A DNA stretch of 64,000 nucleotides from Eretmocerus hayati (lineage: Eukaryota; Arthropoda; Insecta; Hymenoptera; Aphelinidae), in assembly GCA_029851415.1 (NCBI GenBank), contig CM056744.1, positions 90,817,907-90,881,906 on the forward strand, written 5' to 3'. The notes beneath the pieces are model-generated. The model searched no databases and had not been told where the DNA came from. It saw only the letters and a program-made list of their open reading frames with translations. The position numbers were made by a program, and so were the translations under genes. Below, one piece after another: positions 14,101 through 29,100 of the stretch (position 1 is the first letter of the stretch; every line of letters starts with the position of its first letter).

Positions 14101-17100
14101 ACTCGCATGGATGGAGAGGACCGCATAATTTATCTAAATTCAAAAATGTATTGAGATTCATCACTAATGATAGACTACTTATAGTTTCATTCCAGATGCA
14201 CACATTCGTAGACATTGAAAAATGATAAAACGATAGAAACTTATTTTATCTTCGGATACAAATGAGATAATCTAGAAAAGTCGGAGGTACCTACTACAGA
14301 CATCACCTTAAGTTGAAAGTGAAAACAGTCCAAATCAACTTTCAACTACAGTTATGAAAAATTCGGTTCATGAAACCGATGAGTATGCGTATAATCATGC
14401 TCATAATGATAGGTGCCTATATTGTTGAGAATATCTAATTTTTCTATCGGGCTGTTTCAACAAAAATTGGTATACGCAATCAAAGAATCCAGTGAAACAT
14501 CCAAATAATCGACTAAATGCACAGAGAATATGATTGATGGTTTTGATTACCGAGTAATGCATCTTACCAACCCAATGAGGCTACAAAAGGACAGAAGAAG
14601 AAATTACTTTTGATAACAAGCATTCATTTTGGGATCAATATCCAGACATTTTTCATACACTTCAGGTCATTTTCTGTTTTCGGGAAACAGCGTCCAACAG
14701 TTTTTCAAAATGATTCTAAACTCTGATTTGCGACATGGATTATGAATGTACGGCATATACATACATTTGGAATGAAGAATAGGTGAGTAATTGATTCAAG
14801 AAATAGACACATAATATAATGGAATGATACGTAATAGTATGATTTGAAGTAAGCATGGTTTGTGATCAGTCGAAGTTTCTAATGCATCAGTTTTTTTACA
14901 ATGGTATCGAAGCAACACATACTGGCGGTTGAAATGGATTCCTATATGATATTTATATAGTTGGCACGAATATGAGGGCCTAATCTATCGATAATAGTAC
15001 ATTTCGATACGAAGGCGGGAATGTTGGTTTCCGCACAACGAGTGATATTTTCCGGTCCGAGCCAACGGCGAGGGTTGGAATTATCACGAGAATGCGGAAA
15101 CCACCCCGTCCGAGTGTAGAATACTATTTTTCCATCTTCTGTGTGGGGAAAAAAATTAAAAAACCCGTGCGGAAAAGTCATTTCCAGCACAGAAGATGGA
15201 AATAATCTTTATTACATATATTTTTTGTTCATGACTTTGCTAAGGGGATTCAGTATATATGATGGTCGAGAATCTCATCAAGCTACACTGTAAAGAATTG
15301 GTTGACTTTCCACCAGAATCGGCAACCAGTGGTTGGTTGTCGAAATCAACTAGCTGGTTTGCATTCAACCAGTGGTTGAAAATTCAACCACTATGGTTGA
15401 CTTTTTCCCCACAGCGAATATACAAGGATGAATGCGGCGCCCACGATATTGGTCGATGGTGGTCTCCGCGGGTGACACTTTTGAGTCGGGAAAAACAAGT
15501 TTCGTCGCGTTTTTTCACAAACAAAGAGGGATAAACATTAGCGCCGGTCGTGTATGGACGACAAAGCGGGTTGCCTGCCCTACAGGAGTCGAATACACGT
15601 CGTAAGGCTGGAGGGATGGATAGATGGACGGATGGGGGGGGGGGTAGATGGGATGGAGGGATGGGTGGAATGGAACGGAAAGGGATTGAAAGTAACAGGA
15701 TTGGAATAGGATGGAACGGACTGCAATGGGACGGAATGGAAGGGAATGGAACGGTCTAGAATGGAATGGAATGAAGTGGAATGGAATGGAGTGCAATGGA
15801 ACGGACTAGAATGGAACGGAATGGAACATAATTTTCCATTCCGTTCCGTTTCATTCCGGTCAATTCCGTTCCATCCCATTCCAGTCCGTTCCGTTCCACA
15901 CCATTCCATTCCGGTCCGTTCCATCTTATTCCATCCCGTTCCATTCCATTCCGTCCGTCCATCCATCCCATCTACCCTCCCACCCCATCCGTCCATCTAT
16001 TCATCCCTCCAGCCTCACGACGTGCAGGACATCAGGCAACCCGCTTTGTCGTCCTTACGCGACCGGCGCTGATGTTTATTCCTTTTTGAATAATGAAAAT
16101 TATACCCTCGCTATGTTTCAATATATGATGGGAGGAACGGCCGAATTGCGAGGCATTCCTTATCGAAGCGAGATTTCTTGATAGAGCTTCCGTCACTCTG
16201 ATTGTCTGGGGAACATATACATCCCCTATAGAGCCACAGAGCCATCGGGAAGATATCAAGAACCCAACTTCAATATCATTATTAGTCTCAAATGCAGAGC
16301 TGATGGTAGTTTCCATCCCTGTCTCTACACCGTACTGAATTATTTAAACTGTGAAAAAGATGTGTGATATTAAGTGTGTGGCTCTATAGGGGATGTATGT
16401 TCCCCAGACAATCAGAGTGACGGAAGCTCTGTCAAGAAATCTCGCTTCGATAAGGAATGCCTCGCAATTCGGCCGTTCCTCCCATCATATTTATTCCTTT
16501 TTGTTGGTAAAAAAACACGACGAAACTTGTTTTTCCGACTCAAAAGTGTCACCCGGAGACTACCATTGATCAATATCGTGGGCGCCGCATTCATTCCTAT
16601 ACATTCGTTGTGGAAAAAAAGTCAACCAGTGGTTGACGTCAAAAATCAACCAGCTGGTTGATTTTTCGCCCAAACCAGTGGTTATGAGGGAAAAACTGCA
16701 ACCACTGGTTGAAGTTTTTCCCACAAATTTTTTACAGTGATAGAGAAAGGGCAGAATTGACTTGTGGGTCATCATCTCAAGTATATGGGCCAATATCACT
16801 CTCAAAATTCCTTAGAGTGACTTTTCGCTCTAAAAATGTAAAATCTGACTCTTAGGGAGTGAGCCAAAGGAATTCATGAAATATTCGAACTAGTCAGCAA
16901 GGGCTTCCACTGGCAATCAAATGACTGACTCACAAATTAATTCAATCAATGATAAAAGTATAAATGAGTAATTGTTCAACTAACCTGGCGATTGGTCTTC
17001 CTCTCGATGACATCGAGGGGCAGATACTCTCTGACAAAGTGCATCTTGAGAATATCCTTGACACGTCTCGTATCTTGTAGAATAGCTTTAACTTCGGGTG

Positions 17101-20100
17101 CCTCCCACGCCGCATTTCGAGGCGCGAATAGTGTGATGTTCTGGAAGCGCGAGGCTTGTCTCATGAACTCGTCACCCGAGTCACGAATCACCTCGTAGAA
17201 TTTGAACAGTGGACCGTCCTCCTTGTCCTGAATTAGCCAACAGATTGAATCGTATTAGAAAAAAATTGAATTATCATGCCTATCTTTCAAACTGCAAGCT
17301 TGCATCACGAGTTTAATTAAGCTTAAAGTGTACAATTGTTACTTCTACGCACTTTATGCGAGCTCTTTTTTTTTCAAATTTCTCCAAAAAATTATCTTTT
17401 CTCAATTGAAGCTTCTCGCACGATAAGTTTTTTTTCTAGATCAATCTACTAGCTATAAAATAGAAGTGACTGATCTTTGATGATTGTCTATTTATTGGTT
17501 TCATTCAAGACTCAACGTGCGAGATGTTCAATCATGTAGATATAATAAAAATGGAAGCGAAAGGATTCGATATTCAAAATTAAAATATATAATTGAGGAA
17601 GATAGAAGAGGATGGAAAAAATTTCCTTGAGAAACTGAAAGAGTGTATGAAAGAGTATTTGCCAAGGCTTTTGATTGAATTTGTAGTAAAGATAAGAATA
17701 GTAAAGATAAGCATCGCTGTACTTTGGTAATTTTTAGCTAAAAAGCGTAAAAGTCATGATCATTTTGTTATGCAAACACTCACAAATTGAGGTTAAGTAT
17801 CACATTAAAGAATTAAGGAAACCAATCAAGTTAGAAGTACTCAACAGAAAGATAGAAATCGAAATTTATGTACACGATCACATTTCATCACATGATATTG
17901 ATCACAGACTGAATGCCTATTTACAAATTTAAATCAAAGTATTTTTGGACGGTAACATAATGTTCCCGATTACAGACAGACAAACCAATCACTGTTGCAA
18001 TTTTTAATAGTAAAGAATTGAAGTGGAGGGTAGCGAGGACTAAAAACAAATTGGAGTATCAACACAAAGTAAACTAAATAAAAAAAGGTGTCGTTTTAAG
18101 CTCTACAACTTTGGAAGCTAATACCGAACCTTATTTTTTCCGGGAAGCGCTTCCTACATCTAAAATCTATAGACACTAATTCGTGAGTTTGTCTTTGACA
18201 CTGTGAGGAGATATAATTGAATCGATATGAAACAGTAGTGGAAAAAATTCATCATCTAAGCTGTTGTAATAACAAGAGTGCTGATCAAGAAATTTTTGCA
18301 GAAATGGTGATTTGTAAATAGAGTTTTATCAAAAGTCCCAACTTTCAAATCAAAATCTTGAAACCCTTTACACGTAACTTTCCACTAGCTATCAAATTTC
18401 TCTCTAGATACCAGGTCAATGTGTCAAAATTGAAAATTTTCAGACCCGTTTGGATCAGATATCGTGAGTGAAACAATTCAGTTCTTCTTGCTCTGCGAAT
18501 ATGTACTGAATAGTCTAGAACTTGGATTGAAGGATTAACCATGGTTTTTGGCAGCTACAAATACTTTATAATGTTTATATCTAGTGCACGTATCATTATC
18601 CTGTATAAAGAATCCCACACCTTGAAAAGTAGTTTGTAAATTGTTTTGGTCATGTTTCTGTCATAGTGTACTGTGTGAATGATTTTTACGGTGATTGGTT
18701 ACTTTTTTCTTTGGTTCAGTACTTACGATGCCCTATACCACATGCAGAGTCCATAGATACATGCAAAGCACCACAGAAGAAGATGTTAGTCAGTAAATAA
18801 TTGCACTTAGGTTGAAATTCAGTGAGACTAATAAACTAAACTATTAGTAAAAACATTTTGAAAGATCTATTGAATTGGAGATTGGAAGATAATTGTATAA
18901 ATCGAAATTTTTCATCGGAATTCAGTGGAAGCAAAAAGTACTCGTTTGTGATGGACTCATCACGGTTATGGAAGAAATTTTGACCAACGATGGTCAAAAA
19001 AGACTGAAGTCTATTATCCCAAAAAAAATATTTCTTTCTCTGATGCCAGTGTAAGTCACTGTACAATCAAACGAACATCGTCAAACCGCGAATCGAGCAA
19101 ATAGACGCTGAATGGCGCTGGTACTTGAAAAACCTACACAACTTTATGTACGGATAACCTTTCGTATTTTCGATCAGTCAGCGTGAACTCATTTGGGTTA
19201 TTTGATTCACAATCTTGCTCATTCGTTTTCGATCAAGAGCTTTTTAATAATGAATTTTATGAGGAAATTTGGTGGGACTACTGTTGAACGAGAGGTAACA
19301 GGACAAGGAACTTCGATTCTTTTACGATAAGATGTTCGATTTATGAAAAGATATCAAGATGTATGTTACATGAGTGGATGAAGAACTTGTTTCCTGATGA
19401 ATATGATTTCCAAATCAACAATCGCTCGTATATATTGGATAAATATTTTTGGTGCTAACAGGGTCGCTTTGGATAACACCTATACAAGTTATGATAGAAT
19501 GAATGAATCTATTAGACGTGAAGAGGAAGAACGGTGAGCATGAATTTTTTGAACTTGAGTGAATTTCTCTAGAAATTTTCTACATTGTGATACAATTTAC
19601 ATTAACTCTGACAAGGAGCCACGTTATCCTCCCAGTATGAGTATGCACCGAGTTCTGTGTACAGTTTTTCGTTAGCGTGAATAGGTCACCTTAAAACGAC
19701 GATGGAAGTTAATAACAAGAACCTTTGGGTAAATTTCGGGAATGAGATAAATTGCAATGAACTAAAGTCGTGTCTAAAATTTTTTTTCTCCCCAGTCCGG
19801 TACACGAGCAACTAAATAGAACCAGACGATTCCCAAAATTTCTGCTCTATAGAGTGAACGAAACATTCTTCTTCGAAAAATCAATGTAGACTTGTTTTTG
19901 AAGATTTTTTGAGATTCACAGATCCTTATTATTCATTTTATTCAAGCTGTTTCCGAGATTTACAAACCCCCAGACAACCCCCAGAACTAATATCATTGAC
20001 CATTCGGCCCAGGATAATGGCACAGTAGATTTCCACGCGATAATATATCAGATATGTAGTTTGGAGCTTTCATCCAGAGGAATAATAAGTCATATTCAGA

Positions 20101-23100
20101 AAATGAACTTCGACGAAACGCTCGTGGCTCAGACTACAAATCGAGAAGAGTATCAAATTTTTTGATCTTCGAAATTTTGTTTGCTATATTTTGATATCAA
20201 TGGTTTTGCTTGCAAAATTCCAGGGGGAGTTATTCATAGGCCTTAGAGTGTCTTTACCCAGATAGAAGTCCTCTGAAATTTCAAAAACAAATCCTGTGTT
20301 CGATTGATGATGAATCCGCCCGATCACTTCTCTATCTTCCTGTATACTAAAACCGAAAAATGATCAGTTTCGACTTCTCATTGTACGAAATTTCAGGAAT
20401 TTGGCAAACCACAAGGAAATCATCATTATCAGATTTCGTTATTCTTTGGGGATGGCTCCTTTAGAATAGTGAATTACCGTGAATGATCATGATAATCGAG
20501 TCAGGGGTGGCGCAATGGATGAATTTGAAGCCCAAAGCGAGAGCGCACGTCTAAGCTTTGAATATTCCAGCCAAGCAGCGAGTTTTTAATGTAGAATGAC
20601 AATGAAATATCCCATTAGATTTACGAAAGATTCATATGTGGGCTAGGACGGAGTCATTATGAAACACTCGTTTCCATGTGATTCTGGGTCATTCGGCTCA
20701 AAGGGTTCCCTCGAAGTCAGAGGGGTCTGACTGAGAAAAATCTCAATTGCAGTGATGCATGTAATTTTATAGCCCATGCTAATCACAGACCATACTCCAG
20801 TTTTCAGTGTTAAATAAGTCGGTAATTTCCAGCTGATTCTTGAAGCATTTGAACAAAATTGGAAAGTGAGTAGAACTATTTCCATGGAAAACCATCTTCA
20901 AAAATTGATAGTCTTGTAACACCTAAAATACCGCTAGAAAATCGACTCGCAAGTCACCCCTTCTGAACAGGGTGAAGTCCGCCAAGATATCCTAATATAT
21001 TATTGTTATAGAACACGAGGTTGTCAAATTAAAAAAGAACCCCTCGTGCGATATCAAGAGGTGAGATACGTATTACGTATAATTTATATTCTTGTGATTG
21101 TCGAACAATATATGAAACCATTAGCCCCTTAGAGACGTCCCTCAAATCAGTTTCAACAATATGTCAGTCATGCAAAAATCATCGCTAAGTAAAAGTTGAG
21201 TATCACAGTTGACGCGATAAGGATCCGACGTGACAGTTTGCAAAATCAAATTATGCAAGCGATGAATCTCACTCGAATATATATCTATAAGTCTGGCAGA
21301 AACACATAAATTAAGAATCGAGTGTGAGGGGGCGAGAATATAATTTACGCCAAAGGAAGGCTCGTATTTCGTTATCACGTGCCATTAGTGCGGGTCTCGT
21401 GCAGCAGCAGCAGCAGAGCGAGATCGCAGATTGAGCGCAAAACCGTATAACTGAGTTCTCGGACTTGCAAGTGGTAATGCAAACACGCGAGCTGCCGCTA
21501 TGTAGCATACAACACGCCTGCATCACTGCAAAGCTTGCAGGTTCTGTTCGCTGAAATTGCCTCGTTACAAATTGATGACGTACGTGCGATTCCTGCAGTA
21601 TTCTAGCTATGTATAGCAGAGTCAACGCCACCCTACTCTCTGTAGCGCTCGACAAATGTCCTACACGTGCCTTTCGTTTTTCGCCCTATCCGATACCCGA
21701 ATTGTGCACTGCTGCTTCCGTTCTCCCGCTTACAAGTCTAATTACCCGCAAAACCATTTACCACCGAATAGCCACACACCCTTTTTGTCGCCCTCGGGAT
21801 GAGCGATGCTTCACAATTAGTCCTGTCTCTCGGAATCCACACTGAAATAAGCGATGTCAAAGTACACTGTTGGTAGTTTTCCTGAACTACGAAACTCTGA
21901 ATACATCGCGATCATATTTGCTTGAAGATTTGAAAATTATATCGCTCGATTTTGTCTGTTAGACATTTTTCAGAATCCGATTGAGAACATGATTGATTGG
22001 CGTGTGCGGACTTTAACATGTATTCACAGAAAACTTGACTAAACTTATTGACTTGAAGTTATTTCAGGAACTTGGGCGAATCGTGTCTCGGGCCTGGGAC
22101 GTACGCCCTGAAACCGTGTAGATCTCATTGGGTAGGGATGATTTTGGTTGGACGGACCATTAGTTTCCAATGATTGAGGTCTCTATTCCAAAATGCAGTC
22201 GCCGTGCAACCTGGAAAATATATTTCGTTTAGATGTACCTCAAAATTTTGATGATATGAAGTTTGAGACCAGTTGTCCATTACGTATTATCATCTGAATT
22301 GTGGTGGATAACTCGTCATTTTTCATTAATCCCAAGACTATCGGTGATGAACGAGAATAACTTGCACGCGGGTACTTCCTAACCTACAAATTGGCACATT
22401 TTTGTTCACAGAAATCTCGAAATCTTTTCCAATTTAGCCTAAACGAAGAGTTATCCAGGCCAAGTTAGATGATAATAAAGTCTGGATAACTCGTCGTTTA
22501 GCCCAAATTAGAAAATATTTTGAGAGTTTTATTGACAAAGTTCAGCGTGCATGGCGACCGCATCGTCTTAAGAAAATTTCACGTTTATAATTTTACTGGA
22601 GATCCAGGTATGACGCTGTGCCTTCAAAAACTCAATAACTTTTTTTTGGGACATCAAATTGAAGTAATGATTATTGATGAGCAATTTCAAACAAAATCGT
22701 AGAATCGATAAGTAGCCGCCCACCTATCTAGTACCCGCTCATCTAAGCGCCAGTAGCCACCACCCATTTATTTTTTGATACAATGATTTTTTGTGTTTTA
22801 TTGTGGGTAATAGCGGTAATAGCTCTTCTTCAAACATTTATCTACCGTATGCAAAAAGTTCCGGAACGATGAATTATCCCAATTCCTCTTATGAGAATTA
22901 TTTCAACGGCTCCTACGAAGACTAATACTTTTCTTATCAACGACGAAGACTAACACTTTTCCTCATCAACGACGAAGAGTAACACTTTTTCTTACGAAAG
23001 ACGAAGACTAACACTTTTGTATAGATGACGAAGCGGGTTGCCTGTCCTGCAGGGGTCAAATACAAGTATTGAAGCTGAATGGATGGATGAACGGACGGAT

Positions 23101-26100
23101 GCGTAGATGGGATGGATGGATGGGATGGATGGATGGGTCGGATGGACGAGATGGATGGATGGGATGGTTGGATGGATGGGTCGGATGGATGGGGTGGATG
23201 GATGGGTTGGATGGATGAGCCGAGGGATGGGATGGATGAGATGGATGGATGGGATGGAATTTAGCTTTTGTATCCCGGATGCCCGGCTTTCGCCTCCACC
23301 CTGTTGCCCTCATGGGCGTGGGGGCAGGGATACGCCCTGCCAGCGCGTCGGTTTGGAGGACGGCCATCACCGAACCACAAGTGGTTCAGCAATGACTCGA
23401 TCCTCCCTCCCGACTACCGAATTCCAGGCTCGGCCCCCAACACAAGACCGATGCTCACCCCTCGTGGGGGGTTTTGGGGCTTGTCTAGGCTTCCTGAGAG
23501 CCCAGGGAGCCCCTCGGAATGATGGAAGAGTCTTCTAGGCTCGCATTGTTATCGCCCGAGGGCGATTCCAATACAAGTCTCTAGACTCACTCACTTCCGT
23601 GGTACCGGATGGAGATGTACGGTCTCCACGCTCCGGCGGGCCCGGGCGCTGACTGGGGCCGGGATCTCGTCAGATTCCAGGGATGGGGCCATGCCCCAAC
23701 CCCCTTTGCGGGTTTTCGGGAGGATCCAAAGCTCCGAGCACCGGTCTCAGAGCCAGGCTTCTCCCTACCGGCTTCGGGCCTAGGCCCAGGTACGGTGTCC
23801 TTGTAACTGGGGCCGGAGGGTCGTCACACCCCGGGACTTGGAGTCTTCCTTGCGGTTTGGATGGTTGGGATGGTTGGATGGGATGGGTGGATGGAATGGT
23901 TGGATGGGATTGATAGATGAGATGGATGCGATGGTGGGATGGGATGGATCCACCCATGCAGCCCATCCATCCATCCATTCCATCTACGCATCCGTCCATC
24001 CATCCATTCATCCACCTTCAATACTTGTATTTGACCCCTGCAGGACAGGCAACCCGCTTCGTTATCTATACAAAAGTGTTAGTCTTCGTCTTTCGTAAGA
24101 AAAAGTGTAAGTCTTCGTCGTTGATAAGGAAAAGTGTTAAACTTCGTCGTTCATAAGCGGCACGGTGTTACTCTCCGTAGGGGCCGTCGATTTCTGAAAA
24201 TAGAAAACGTAGCTAATTTTCACATTGGCTCCGAAAAAAAATTCTCAAAACCCCCCGTGGCGTTTTTCATGGATTTTTTTGCATTGATTCCATACATGGT
24301 ATGCCAAACTATGATCCATGACACTTACAATCCTGACACTGACCAAAAGTACTGAGTTATTGCAATAACAACGTCAAAGTGGGCGGCTACTGGGGGGTGG
24401 GTGGCTACTAGTGCCACCACCCTCTTTCATTATTTGACTGGAAGATGATATAAGTATGATCTGAAAGACTAAACTAATATGACTTTTGCACACGATTGAT
24501 GATGCGTACTATTTTCAAAACCAACAGGCCCCCTTCCACGATCAAGAAGTCTCGACGCTTTTTGTCGAAAGAACTATACTTCTGATACAGAACCTTTGTC
24601 AATCAGGATTTTTCCAAAGATTACGTCGTACAAGATTGGTTGATCGGTAGAAAAAGTCAAAATGTAGTCTGAAAAGTTACAATCAGTTAACCAAATTGAT
24701 CCATGAGCGAGAGAAAAACGAAAAATCTCACGAATGTTTGTTGCATCCACGCACTTGCCCAACAAAAGGGATGAAACATTCAACTCGTGAATATGTAAAG
24801 GTAAATTCTTTCCTCGTTGCGTAATATACCACCAGGCAGGCGAACAAAGCTCTCGACAAAGGGCGAACATATGTAGCAATGTACATTCAACAGTAGTCGA
24901 CAAAGCGCGTTTCGACATAGTCGTCGTTTAAATACAGAGAAACAGAGATGACAGGAATAATTGCGAGCGAGTTGTTGAGCCTCGCAAAATTCCTACCGAG
25001 TCACGAGTTGATATTTTTCTTTCATTTCTTTCCTTTTTCATACACATACTACTATGGCGGCAGCTGTCTCTAAGAGATGCACACAGAAATGAAATGCAGA
25101 AGCGAGCAGGTGGAATAAAAATGTTTGTCGACTTTCATGCGCTCTGCTAGTTTTTCAACTCTCTATATGAGATTAGTTTTCTCTGTGCGAGGGGAGATCA
25201 TCGCTGACCGCGCAAACGAGTTTTGCGTGTACAGCCTTCCCCTCAGGCGCGCCAGCAGAAGATCAAAAGCCTATTATTGCCTTATGATCTCTCTCTTTTC
25301 AACTCTTTCTATGTGTTTTTTCCTTTCTACCCCCCCCCCCCTCTCTGACACTATGCAAATTTTATCATTTATGAATTTGCCATTCATACGCGATATCTAT
25401 CTTTCGTCGATTTCTCTTGTATCGTTATATTGATTAAATTTGGCCGATGTTTATCGTGATCCCAAATTCAATCGTTCTGCACTTAGCCATATCGAGGCTA
25501 TTTAATATGGAATTGCGGAGACTCGTAAATCATTGAACGAGCAGGAAGCTGCGCTACGCGTTTCATTCCCCAATATACATGAAATTTATGACGACGACTC
25601 GATACTATAATTCAATGACAGAAATACTCGCGTTTGCGCTCTGCGATGACCCAATTTTTAATTCATTTTTAATACAAAACAGCTATTGCAATTGGAAAAT
25701 TTTGATCAAGAGCTGTGTATAGTGCGCACAAATTAAATCAGATCGTAAATCGAGCCTGATTGGTTGAGAGTTTGCGGATAACATCACTGAATATTCGGAT
25801 AGATGATGAATTATTGTGTTTTCAGTGCGACGGTATAGCATGAGCGAATAAATGATCTGCCAATCTGAAGTTTACGATAGAGGCCCTATTTGGAAAGACA
25901 GTCGGCCCTTTTGAGTAAAAGTCGTCGTGATTGTCATTGAGAATAAATTTCTACATGGGACTTGTCAGCTTACCAGTTTACACTTTGTAACGAGCGATTC
26001 TTGAAATACCTAGAACACAAGGTTGAAATTTGATCCCGAGTTCATCGTACTTTGGCTCAAGTTCGTGTTTCGAATCAAAGTATATACTTCCCGGCTATTG

Positions 26101-29100
26101 TGTGCTGTTGGTCGAATTTGATAAGACGCGCTCTTCAATCGTATCAGTGTATATAGATTTCGTGATTGTCAGTTGGAGGAAGGGTTCCGAACAGCAGGGC
26201 GTGGTGAGCTCAGTAAGGCAGGTCAGGCTTGAATTTGGTGGGCAGCGCAAGCGATGTACAGGGCGCTATTATTTCAAATATAACCCACTCATTAACCACT
26301 TCAAAACCCAGACCACTTGGGAATGCATAAATATTTTTTCGCAGTTTCCTATAATAATTGAAGGGGTGGGTGGAAAAAGAGCGTAACCGCCATTATGCCC
26401 TTCTTCCGGACATCGCTTTTTTTGAGCCCCGATACCAAGGTCTACCACCCCCCGAAATCCGTTTTTCGCAAGACCCCAAGAACCGTCTGGCAGATAAAAG
26501 GGCGTAACCGCCATTACGCCCTTTCATCTGCAGGATAAATGGGCGTAAGTGCGATGATGGAATGTTGAAAGGGCGTAACTGCTATGATACATTTCAAAAG
26601 CAGGGCTTAGAATTTTTGCTCAACCCAACAGGATTTGGAAAAAGGGCTTGAGTACCTGACTGAAAAGATTTAAAAGGGCGTAATTACTCTGTAACAGGGC
26701 GTAAGAGTAATCCCGCGCGAAAGCGGACCACGAATTGCAAACATGTTTCAAACTCTTTTTCCGAGATTTCTAATCGATTCTATGGTCCAAAAAATGAACT
26801 TTTCACCCTCTATGGGGTGAAAAAAAAATTTTTTGTTTCCGTGGAGAAGATCTTTGTGATAGTGTTTTTAGGAAAAAATACCAATCTTTTTTCAGTAAAA
26901 TGGGTGTAGTTCCGACTCGAGGTAAGATACGACCACGCAAATAGTGGCATTCGAAAGGTCTTTCAAAAATCTATCGAAATATGTTTCGAAATATTTTTTT
27001 TGAGGCTACGGACGCCCCTATGAGCAAAAAGGTGAAAAACAGAAAAAATTCATTTCCTCAAAAACCTAATTTTCTAAAAATCTGGAAATCCATATTTCGA
27101 TGTAAAATTGCGTGTTCTTCCAGAAAAAAGTGGTCCCGATCTGTGTTTTTGGGTTCTACGCTGTTTTTTTTTCACGTTTTATCAATATTCTCAGCCTTTT
27201 CGGTTGAAAAATGAATTTCTCTGCGCATGCACAGGAATTTAGACTGCTGAAACCAATTCCATTGAAAAGTCAAGGAAATTTCCTTCAAAATGACTATACT
27301 TAGTGAAGTCGATTCGATGTACTGGGACCAAAGTTACATCACATTAATGATGAAGCATCCTCAAGAGGGGTAAATGCAGATCTTGCACGAATTTCCTATT
27401 ACTAGCGTGACTCGAGTAGAAATGTCATCATTTTTTAGACCTTTTAACTTTGGTCCCAGTACATCGAATCGACTTCACCAAGTATAGTCATTTTGAAGGA
27501 AATTTCCTTGGCTTTTCAATGGAATTGGTTTCAGCAGTCTAAATTCCTGCGCATGCGCAGAAAAATTCATTTTTCAACCGAAAAGGCTGAGAATATTGAT
27601 AAAACGTAAAAAAAAAAAACAGCGTAGAACCCAAAAACACAGATCGGGACCACTTTTTTCTGGAGGAACATGCAATTTTACATCGAAATATGGATTTCCA
27701 GATTTTTAGAAAATTAGGTTATTGATGAAATGAATGTTTTCTGTTTTTCACCTTTTTGCTCATAGGGGGCGTCCGTAGCCTCAAAAACAAGTTTTGAAAC
27801 ATATTTCGATAGATTTTTGAAAGACCTTTCGAATGCTACTATTTGCGTGGTCGTATCTTACCTCAAGTCGGAACTACACCCATTTTACTGAAAAAAGATT
27901 GGTATTTTTTCCTAAAAACACTATCACAAAGATATTCCCCACGGAAACAAAAAATTTTTTTTTCACCCCATAGAGGGTGAAAAGTTCATTTTTTGGACCA
28001 TAGAATCGATTAGAAATGTCGGAAAAAGAGTTTCAAACATGTTTGCAATTCGTGGTCCGCTTTCGCGCGGAATCACTCGTAAGTAAGGGCGGATCTGGAA
28101 AAAAGGCCTAATTACCAAGGAAAAATTTTATAAAATTCTCCAGAGCCTGGAAACGCGTTTTCGCTTAATATAACGATGAAAACATGTTGTTTTACCTTCA
28201 AATTGAGTTTTTTACCCTTCCCTAGTGAAAAAAATTTCTCGTCATTTTCATACGTTTGACGGAAGCTTTTCGTGTCCATAGAACCCTGTACACGGTCGTA
28301 TACACCGTGACCGTGGAACCGTGGAGCATGAATCGAACCACCCCCTAGCAATCAGATATCTTTCAAAATATGCCCAGATACACTCTCAAAAAGGAGACGA
28401 TTGGACTTGATCGCGAGATTTAATTCCACTTTTTGTGAGGACGAAAGGCCGAAATTTGACCCTGTATTCGGAAAAAGGGCGTGATTGCATTTTTTGAAAT
28501 TGCTGAAAAGAGCTCAAAATCAAATTCCATCCCCCGGCTCGGGTTGGGCTATTTTGAGAATGTTAATTTCTTCGAAATAAGTCAGGTCAACTCGTACAAT
28601 TATATCTGTAGCGGTTTTTATTGAGTTTTTATTGATTTTCTCAAAATGACCGTTTTGCAATTACGCCCTTTTTCCACCCACCCCCTCAATTGAGTTCAAA
28701 CAAAATTGCTAACAAATACCTCTTGCGCCTTGCCCACAGGTTCGCCCGCACTTCCGAACAATTATTTATAGATCCTCGACAGGGTCCCAGACCGAAAACC
28801 AATCGTAATGAACCGAGCGGCAGCCTCGGTGGTACAAAAAATACTATTTTTTCAAGTTCATCTACTGTTTTGTGGAGGTCCCAATTTGGTGTAATACACG
28901 TAGAACTAGCGCGAATGATATCCAGGAACATCACCTGTTTTAGACCGTTCATGAAGAGCGTCATGCCGAGATTTCTCACCATTTTGGATATTTGTTATAT
29001 TCTGGAGGTGTGGTCCGATTGAAAGAAGTACCTATTCATTTTTCATTATTACAAGACATTCGTAGGCTCAAAGTCGAGTTCAGAGTTATTACCCGTACCT

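Noticed and set aside
15515..16072. Overlapping open frames of 69-138 codons with Phe-His-Ser-Ile-Pro or Met-Glu-Trp-Asn repeats
   Set aside because: They are translations of a GGAAT/GGATGG satellite; length comes from the absence of stops in the repeat, not from coding.
23056..24156. His-Pro-Ser and Trp-Met-Asp-Gly repeat proteins, and Gly/Pro-rich frames
   Set aside because: Satellite translation and chance frames in a GC-rich insert; they occur in several frames on both strands with no start context or motif.
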